Of a stretch of DNA of 64,000 bases, positions 32,755 to 64,000 are shown one piece after another (position 1 is the stretch's first letter; the number at the start of each line of letters is the position of its first letter). The translations under genes were made by a program, and so were the position numbers. Source of the DNA: Microglena sp. YARC (lineage: Eukaryota > Chlorophyta > Chlorophyceae > Chlamydomonadales > Chlamydomonadaceae); NCBI GenBank assembly GCA_022414725.1, contig CM039463.1, forward strand, positions 22,205,511 through 22,269,510, given 5' to 3'. The notes under the pieces were generated by a model. The model was given only the letters and a program-made list of their open reading frames with translations. It made no database searches and was not told where the DNA came from.

Positions 32755-33989
32755 GTGGTATGATATGTCCACATAGGCAGGGTCAGTATTGTGGTATTGC
32801 AAATTTCCAGGTCGGTATACCCCAGCCCCAAAATCCCACCGCCGGTTTGCCCGCAACTTCCTGTCCCTTGCAGTATGCACCGACCAGTTCTGAGAGAGGG
32901 TTGCAGTAAGACCAGAGTCTTAGGTGGGTGAAAAGCTGGGGTTGGCCTTGCGGCCTTAGTGACAAGGCCTCTGGTATGTGTCTGTGAGTTGTAGACATTG
33001 GGTATTGTCAATATGAATTGTTGATGTGTAGAGGGTGGAGTTGAAATGACCCAGCTGTGCTAGTCTAGATATCTATGGCCAGTTCTAAAGTAGAGGCCTT
33101 GGACTTCAGTTGTCTCACCTGTTGTTTGCTGTTGTGCAGACATTTATTTTATAATTCTACTTGACCATGTGACCTCACTGTTCGTACAGCTGAGAGAAAT
33201 TTCTCGTCCATTACAAATGTCAACTTCACAACTTCGATAAGTTCAGCACCATATACCGCGTGGTGTTGAGGATTTTTGTGCTACTAAGTTGCATGGGGAA
33301 GTCCCTTGCGGTAATTTTTAACGCATCCATGGCGCATAGCATTCTGTTGGAGGACTATAATTTATTTAGTGGTCAAAAACATTATGTAACAAATAAACTG
33401 ATTAACTTCGGTGCTTCGAGTATTCAATCTGTAACCTCTGCTTGTTGCTGAAATATATGAGGTAGGAGGGGGTCATTAACTTGGCACTGGTTCCATCGAA
33501 GCCGATGAGCAGGGCCTAGAGATTACTCGTCCCAAGAGTAGACCGTTTTCAGATCTTCATGTCCCGAGCACACTGTATCGGTATTTACAACTTTGGGAGT
33601 GTAAACGAGTAAAGATGAAGATAGTATACCGGTAACCTTTTAGGAGGAAAGCTAAATGCAGGGAAGGTACTCACAATGGAAGACATTCATGTGATGTCAC
33701 AGCACAATCGTTGTCATCAAGGGGGCACCTACTCCACTGCATTTTCTGTCATAAACTAACCAGTCCTCGACAAAAGTATCAGATCAGTAATTCGGTATTT
33801 GTGAACCGTTTGCCGATGCACAGCAGCATAGCTCTATGGCAGGGTTCTTGAGCTTGAACTTGAATTTGGTAACATGGCTCCAGCCAGCAATTTAGCTGCT
33901 CACCGTCTTCGTCGGCATAAGCGATTCAAATCAAAAGTATTATTGTTACCAGTATCAAGCACACACGTGATCCAATATCTCCATACATT

Positions 33990-34002
33990 CACACACACAC
34001 AC

Positions 34003-34071
<69 letters not shown>
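33990..34071 (+). repeat. Compound microsatellite (CA)n(TA)n(GA)n
   Basis: Three adjacent dinucleotide blocks lie in intergenic DNA. Confidence 0.95.
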
Positions 34072-34077
<6 letters not shown>

Positions 34078-36524
34078 CGTTACATAAAAACAGAAAATCA
34101 TTGCCAATACAGAACAGCAGTACAGCCTGTCTACCATCAAATTGTATAACATGAAGCATGAGGGTTATTGAGGCATCCACACACACCTGGAAAACAAACT
34201 AGGAGATGTTCGAAAAAGAAGCAAACTAGAGGCGGAAAGAAGAGCGGAAAGGGGAGGGATGCCGAGGCAGGCCAATCCAGATCACCAAGCCAAACAACCA
34301 CAAGAGAGGAGGGCCGGACAAGAAAAGCTCAAGACAACCAATGTCAATCGCTATGAGCACCTTAGTATGCAGCGATAATAACCTTGAACGGAAAATAGGG
34401 CAAGTCAACCCAGGACAACCATGTCACAGAAATGGACCTGAGTGCCAAAGATTAAAACCATACGCACCCCATGGAGTAAAGGGAGAGTTCAGACTAATCA
34501 CAGAGACTCCACAAACCAAACTAGCAAGACTCAGCCAGCAAGCCCTTGCAAAGCTTATCCAAGGAGTGAAGCGATCCGTCCCCCAACACATTACCTTGAA
34601 AGTAACAGGTAAATTCCTAATTCGATTTGACTGGTTAGAATCAGTGATTAAATTATGGAATTCCATTGTGAAATACTAAGAAGTTTTTTTTTTTAGTTGT
34701 GAAAGGATTTTCACCCCAGGAGGTGGGTCTCCCGAGTCCCGACACAAACCAGCGACACGGAGGATTCAGTTGGAATGGTGGTGCCACTCCTACAAAATGC
34801 AAAGTATATAAGGCGCCCACTTTTTTCTGGGCAGCAGGACCGCCCTGCCGCTCGTTGAGAGATACCAACCCTCGACCAAACGAACATTCACCACTACCCC
34901 TGTTGACCACAGCAGACAAGCTCCCTGCCATGGTCGTTAGAGGCGGAATCATTGGAATGATGAGGGATGTAGCCCTTGCTGATCTCAATATGGCTAGGAA
35001 GTAGGAACAGCAAGGACGGTCGAAGCAAGGATGTGTCTCATGCCCTGTAGGTGTTTTCCTCCTTGGAAGTTTTCCAGGATGAAATTCTAGCTACCAATTG
35101 ACATGGAGGTGTGGGACCTCTGAAACTCAAACCACATAACCGGAACAAAGTGGAGAAGGTCCTGTTCTCCAACCATCTTTTCTTTTACTACAGCACCAAG
35201 TCATCAGATACGCGCCCTAGAGATGAAAGCTCTGGATAAGGAAGGAAGAATGCAGTGTACGGTGTACCACATTGGACGCCCTCATCATGGGATGAGTGTG
35301 GTAAACCTGAGATGCCTACCAATCTCATCAGGGACCTACCTCACAAAGTGATTCGTAATATCACTTCCTCCCACTGCCTTGAAAGGTGGAAACTGATACC
35401 GGTGGATGGAAGAGACCCATTGTCCCGAGGAATAATCGAGTGTCATCTACCGGTATGTGATTCTACATTATCTGATGAGCAATTCTGAAGTGGAAGGTCA
35501 TGCGAAGGTACGTATGTTTACCGTACCCACGATTCCCATTAATGTATGAAGAGATTAGATCAATTATATGTTGAAACGAATGCTTCTATTTAGGGGGCGG
35601 CAAATAGATCTATATTGCCCAAAAATATAGATCTATATAGATATATATGTAGCAAATATATATTGTGTATATCTACAACATATGCAGTTACATCAGATAG
35701 ACACCGGAAAATCCAGTCGAAGCGCCTGCAATATGACATGGTGCCCTATGCCATAAACCAGATTTTGATTTTTTTAAGGTGCCCTATGCCGATTTTCAAA
35801 AATCCAGCTTCGCCAATATATATACCGGTATATATAGATCTATCTCTATATAGATTGATGCCTCTCCCTACTTATATTATACTTGCTGCTATATTTTGAT
35901 CGAGAGAGAGAGAGAGAGGGGTAGGGGGTAAATGTTCACAGTTACAAGAATGTATATATTTACCGTTACATATTCAATTAATTATCGTTGTTGGCATCAC
36001 CACACGGTGCTTCGAAGCAAAATAATTTTAAGCGGAGGCAAAAGAAAGGGCAACAGCTCTATAAGACGCTGTTCCAAGCATTCAACTGATGATCATCAGG
36101 AAAACAAGAAAGAAAACAAATTAAGTTCAAGAAAATCAAGAACCTCCATTCGCCCCAAACCAAAACACTTGACTAGACTTGTAGCCAAGAGTAATTCATA
36201 TGGACAGCTACCTAGATTAGCCCAGAAAACATCGTCAAATCTTTGATGAATGTCAGGCGCGGTTACTACCCACCAAAAAGATGTGTCATTGTATGAGCTC
36301 TCTCACCCAGTGCAAGCCAGCACGGAGCTGTGCCAGAAGATATCCAACGACTCCCATTTCTGCAAAGGGATGCACGAGTGCACGCTGCAGCGTCGAAGCT
36401 CCCCTCTCTGACCAGGAATTGCATACGGTTCTGGATGCACCTAAAAGCGATTGTGACCTGCCGCTCTACGCACTAGCAAAATGCAGGCTTGACCTACTGG
36501 TGGGCTCCGGGAGCTGGCCAGAAG

Positions 36525-36725
36525 CACTGTTTCTTTTTGGCTACACGTAGCAGCTTCTAGGCAATTCTGTTTACCCGTCCTTGGACCTAACCAGAGGCCA
36601 GCTAGTGCGCCTGAAAGCTGGGAGGACAGTCACTACAGTGCAGCTGAGAACTGTGGGGTTGACCAAGAGGCTGGCTGATGTAGCTGACTAGAAGCTGCCA
36701 TTTGTGGCCCAAAAAATAAACAGTG
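36525..36725 (+). mobile_element. hAT-like MITE, copy 6
   Basis: It runs from CACTGTTTCTTTTTGGCTAC to AAAAATAAACAGTG. The flanks (C)CAGAAGC and TCAGAAGC agree at 7 of 8 bases if the element is taken to start one base later. It lies about 200 bp beyond the stop codon of ATPase copy A. Confidence 0.75.
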
Positions 36726-36928
36726 TCAGAAGCATCAGCATGCATCCCTAGAAATAAGCTGCACTGGTGATTGGAGTGATTTATTCATATAGCTAGCCAG
36801 GCCCTAAGAAACTGGGGAACCCCGATCTGGACGACCAGAAAACAATCAATAGGAGCAAGATCTCCTTGGCAAACAGTAGCGAGAACTAAGATATCATCCA
36901 AAAGCCTCCAACACCTCTTACTTCTGCT

Positions 36929-49193
<12,265 letters not shown>

Positions 49194-51669
49194 CCTGACA
49201 ATCTACGAGGGAAAGACCAGGTTAGGCGAAGAGCGGTGGCATTTAGGGCACCGCGCATTAAACCCTAACCCTAGCCCTAGAAAAGGGGGCGCCCCGATTC
49301 TGGGCGGTTTCGACTGTGGTCGACGCGTTTGGCGGCAGCGCAGCATACATCGTACGAGGGCCCGAGGGGACCCCTGGACAGCGCCGTCCGGCGCCGTCTG
49401 TGCCAGCGCCGTCTGGCTGTGCTGCCGCCCGCGCCCGTTCTACCGTCTGTGCTGCCGTCTGTGGCGCGGGAGAGGGACAGCCTGTACTGATTCTCGTTCT
49501 CCAACTCGTCTACCCGAAGTACAATAAAAGACGCGAGGAGACCACGAGGCTTTTGACAGCTTCCTTATTTGCGGAATTCGTTTATGTTGTCCCGAGGACC
49601 GGTCCGGGGCAGCTGTATAGCTGTTTTCATGCTTTCTAACCGCCAAACACGACCAAAAATCGACGCCGATGAGGCATACTGATTTCTCATATGTTATCGA
49701 TGACCGCGTCCTCGACATCGGCCTTCACGGCACCGCGATGATTGGTGTAAGCGCATGCGAATGAGAAGTGTTTGGTTAAGCGCGTTGGCTGCTTGGGGAG
49801 ACGAATCCCTTCACCTTGAAGCCGTCTGGGCTTCGACTCCCTTCCGTACGACCGTCCCTTGTCTGTTCTCATGCACGACCGTCTCGACCCTCCTTGCAAG
49901 CTCTTCCGTGAATCACTCCGGCTAGGCTGGCTCTATTCCTTCCACTATTCTCGGCTGTGACTGCCTTGTCTTCCTTCCACGCCGACTTGACGGATTGCTA
50001 TAATTAATTATTTGTTAATCTTAATTTATGCGTTAAATATTTATTTATTAATTTTGCACTTTCTAAGTTTGACAACATTTAGTCCCCTATCTTGTATAAA
50101 CGTCTGGAACAGGCTAGCCAACTCTTGGAATATATAAGACTATGAGATGGGCTGGGAGGAGACCGGTATGGAAGACAATACTACCAGATAACTAACCCAT
50201 CCAGGGTTTAAGGTTTCGGGGTTTTCCAGTGCATACATGAACAAATACCAAAACCCTTAAGGTGGTGGCCAACCAATATCTGAATAACCAAAGGCTTGGC
50301 CTAAACTTGAATTTAAATCATAACTTAATACCGTATGTATGTTATATATACTACGGCTTATAGTCCGTAGCATGTGACACGCAAAGGTACTACAGTTGGC
50401 ATGTCTGCCCGACTGCTAGTCGGTTAGATCACCTAGCGGTTAAGACCACCTGTTGGTTACACCGCCAGTCATTTAGATCATGCCAGTTGGTTATCCCGCT
50501 GGCATGCCTTGAGGTTAGGTTATATCTAACCTCCCCTGAATGCTCTGCTACTTGACCTTGAGCATTGAGTTCCTCTATAACGTTTGTAACATTACATTCA
50601 TCTACTTCACTTGCTGCCTCGTGCATAAAAATATGTAAATCAGAGGCAGTGGGCTGTGAACTCGACAGAACTAAAACTCGACATGCACAAGTTGCTAAGC
50701 TGTCCTAACCGCTCAGGGAGTGTGCTCCCTGGCTTCTGTGTTTGGGAGACCACCTACCGTATGTATGGGGGTGGAAAGGGGAAGTTAGAAACTTAGAATC
50801 GTCTGACAGTGAGCAGCCCAGATTTGGCTGAAGAACAGAGTAACAATTCAAATTAAGAACTGGTCTCAACCTCAGTGTTTTTATCAAGCCTGTGATGGGC
50901 TTTCATTTACCGTTAGGAGGCTTGATCGCCTGCGCATTGGACAGACGGCCTGCTGGCTTGGCCTTTGCTTTGTCCTTCTTCGGGACCATTGCTCTACTCT
51001 CATCGCTGCGGGTAAAAGCTTTTGTATGGACGAATAATAACGCTCTTGGTTCCGTAACGCTCTTGATTCTGCAACGCTCTTGGTTCCACAAGCTGTTACT
51101 ACCGGTAATTGTTACATGTTATGATATTTAAGCTGAAATTGAAATTTGTAGCTACCGGCATTGGAAATCCATTACCAAACCACATATCGAAACATTGGTA
51201 GAATATAGCACGGCAATGTGAGAAACAATGTTCCTTCCAGACCTACAGTTTTTAAATGGCAGGATTTCGCCCTCGGAGGCATGGATACACATTCACAAAC
51301 AGCACCACGGACTCAGAGATTCAGAGTTATGCAGGAGGACTTCCAGCTCTGCGGCCTGCGTCACAAATCATTTTAAAGCCTGCGTCTTGAGCAACCAACC
51401 CACTAAGGCTGCGTCTACGACGCTACCGCCCCTTTGACGTTGCATCTTTGACGCAGGACAAATTGTCCTGAGTAACCCTAAGTCCTGCAACACGGGGTTT
51501 CTGGAAAAGTATAAAGATGGGCTTGCCCAGGCGCTCTTCGTAAAAAATAGGCAAAATTCATTGCTGCAGCGCTCAAGCCCAAATCTAAGCAATTTCCAGG
51601 GCAAATTGAGAGGAAGTTGGGAATTTACAGGGAATTCATGGCAACCTGTTTTGCCAATCTTTGATGAAG

Positions 51670-51702
<33 letters not shown>

Positions 51703-53217
51703 AAATGGTGGGCGCAAAGTTGGGGAGGTACATAAGATGGGTGATCCAGAAGGGGTTGAGGCCAGGCGATGGAGAAAACATTGATGCTGAAGGAACCTCC
51801 ACCAATGGATACTACACAATTAGATTATTATAAAAGTTAGTCATATCGAGCCTAGTGCCAGCCGTCAATTTTCGTGCCGTTCAACAGACTCAAGTTCTCC
51901 CAGGATTATTTTGACACTGTCTCCCTCCTTTCAGAGTCTTATCACGCACCATTGCAGGTCCTGCACCTGCGTGCACCTGGCCATGACTAAACTTGCCTGT
52001 CAGTGTGCGTGAAAACCAGGGTAAGTAGTCGGCTTCGCAGCAGCGAGGGGTTGGGTGCGAGACGTAGGAGGGTAGGGTCGGGTAGGGTCTCTGGGGGGGG
52101 GCTACCCTCCAGTGAGCTAGCATCCAGTGAGCTAGCATCCAGTGAATCAGATCTCCTCGGGTCTCCTGTTCGAACGCACGTGGCTCACCGTTTGAATTCA
52201 AGCCCACAGTTCAAAGCGGAAGCTGAAGGCCTCGGACTTCGCATATCGCGGAAAACAAAAAACAAAATAAAGTAGGTTTGCACCCGCCCCGGATATCCAT
52301 TTAAAGGGGGTAAGTAGCCACCAGGGGCCCTCTACAGGGGCCCCTGGTGGCCAGCTACGCTAACCCGAACCCAACACGCACATTTCTAAGTCAAGATCTA
52401 CAAAAAATATCAGGGTGCCCCGGGGTGCCCGACGCCTCCTCATGGTCAGCCCTCAGGGCGTGATGCGGGGGGGGGGGGCGGGCGGGGGGGGGGGGGGGGG
52501 GGGATTTCAGGGGTGCTGACGATGACGAGATACGCCCTGTAGATACTAAAACATCAGCGCGCCTACACAAACTGCTCTACTATCGGGTCTACATATACTG
52601 CCGTGCATGCGACCGACATCACGAGTGCATAAGCGAGATGTCCCGTGAAAACCAGGCCCCCCTGGTGAAAACAACCTGAATAACACGAACCTTCAAATCA
52701 CACAAGGAACTAGGGTTGTTGGAAGCGAAGCATTAGTCGGCCAGGGCCAACTGTCAGAATGTGCGTGAACTCACGCAAATCCCAGTGGAAGTGTGCGTTA
52801 TTTGGGACTTTGTCACGCAAACACGAACGGTTTGAACTATCCTGCTGACCCCTCTGCTGCTGACAGTGTGCAATAGTTTTCCGGCCCCGACATGAAAGAG
52901 CTAGTAGCCGCCAGTAGCTGCGCACCGCCAGTAGCACGCTCACGGCGCGCACGCCAACCGACTAGATAACCGACTAGACAAACCGAGTTAACCACCTGTA
53001 ATTCACTACTGGGTATCTTTCAGGCAGAACATTCGGTTTCTCAGCAGTTCTCTACTATATCTAAAATTCCTTTTTTCGTAGAGCATAATTCCTTCCGAGA
53101 TTAATAAACTTAAAAGATTAACATTAGCAGTTTCAAAACGCAGCGAGACCAGGAGGTTTAGTTTGCGCGAGTTGTTCCATTGGCTGCAGGCCCGCAGCGA
53201 CTTACAGTTTCTGTAGG
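49194..53217. other. Spacer between the divergent ATPase copies
   Basis: Upstream of the two start codons the sequences do not resemble each other. The A side (49200-49500) is GC-rich with GCCGTC repeats and a short CCCTAACCCTAGCCCTAG stretch. The middle is AT-rich. 50696-50880 is a reverse copy of repeat family 6. A minus-strand open stretch at about 51013-50903 (acceptor acccgcag, Lys/Ala/Pro-rich, MVPKKDKAKAKPAG) has coding character but no partner exon. 51667-51692 is (GA)n and 52467-52503 a G-rich tract. Both promoters should lie here. Confidence 0.45.
49258..49279 (+). repeat. Short telomere-like motif
   Basis: TTAAACCCTAACCCTAGCCC contains about three CCCTA(A/G) units. It may be chance or a telo-box near the start of ATPase A. 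Confidence 0.35.

Positions 53218-64000
<10,783 letters not shown>

Larger units (their letters stand above)
32755..36928. other. Intergenic, repeat-derived, no gene supported
   Basis: After the CTR 3' untranslated region (to about 33440) the sequence is A-rich with moderate open frames at 34341-34679, 34699-35004 and 35255-35488. These have no recognisable domain. The part near 34700-34765 (CCCAGGAGGTGGGTCTCCCG, ACACAAACCAGCG, GGAGGATTCA) is related to 19975-20040 in a TIC62 intron, so this looks like a decayed dispersed element rather than a gene. Around 35580-35910 it is rich in TATAGATCTATA. Confidence 0.4.

Noticed and set aside
34341..35488. Three adjacent medium open frames as a possible gene or retroelement
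   Set aside because: No domain, no reverse transcriptase motif and no consistent splice phases. Part is shared with repeat DNA at about 19975-20040.
49740..49860. tRNA-like stretch (GGTTAAGCGCGTTGGCTGC, then GGGCTTCGACTCCC)
   Set aside because: It resembles the D-arm and T-arm of a type II tRNA, but the anticodon stem and acceptor stem do not pair.

Overview
The window is nuclear DNA of a eukaryote and most likely a green alga. The genes are rich in spliceosomal GT-AG introns. They include a TIC62-like chloroplast dehydrogenase, a CTR-type copper transporter with a Cys-Met motif like that described in Chlamydomonas, and two pumps of the P2C (Na+/K+-ATPase) class, which land plants lack but several marine green algae keep. 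The dense non-coding repeats would fit a large-genome prasinophyte such as the Pyramimonadales (for example Cymbomonas); the lineage is an inference from gene content, not a match. I found no bacterial, organellar or viral gene, no CRISPR array, no rRNA and no convincing tRNA.

Layout. 1-4.5 kb is repeats, including three hAT-like MITEs. 4508-6470 (minus) is a tentative three-exon gene for a small membrane protein, with (CAT)n arrays in its first intron. 8478-10642 (minus) is a two-exon plastid-type GNAT acetyltransferase. It is divergent, across only 144 bp, from the 14-exon TIC62-like gene at 10787-23163 (plus). 24928-26993 (plus) is an unknown gene ending in four tandem copies of its last exon. 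29520-32754 (plus) is a three-exon gene joining a 2OG-Fe(II)-oxygenase-like domain to a Cys-Met domain and a CTR copper transporter. 32.8-36.9 kb is repeats. 36929-49193 (minus) is a complete 31-exon P2C ATPase. 49.2-53.2 kb is a spacer, and 53218-64000 (plus) is its head-to-head paralogue, cut by the window end after exon 29.

The genes do not form one pathway. TIC62-like and GNAT look plastid-directed and may share a promoter. CTR and the ATPases are membrane transporters (copper uptake, Na+/K+-type ion pumping). The ATPase pair is a recent inverted duplication: the 29 exons visible in both copies keep the same order and phases, 27 have identical lengths, and the introns remain recognisably homologous.

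The most unusual features are (1) the oxygenase-CTR fusion, (2) P2C pumps with a roughly 200-residue, eight-cysteine M7-M8 loop and a Lys at the Asn776 position, (3) the TIC62-like protein with a coiled coil and a new repeat tail in place of the plant tail, and (4) recurrent short tandem duplications spanning splice sites, ending in a four-copy terminal-exon array. Exon joints were found by reading frame, splice consensus and phase; no transcript data were available.
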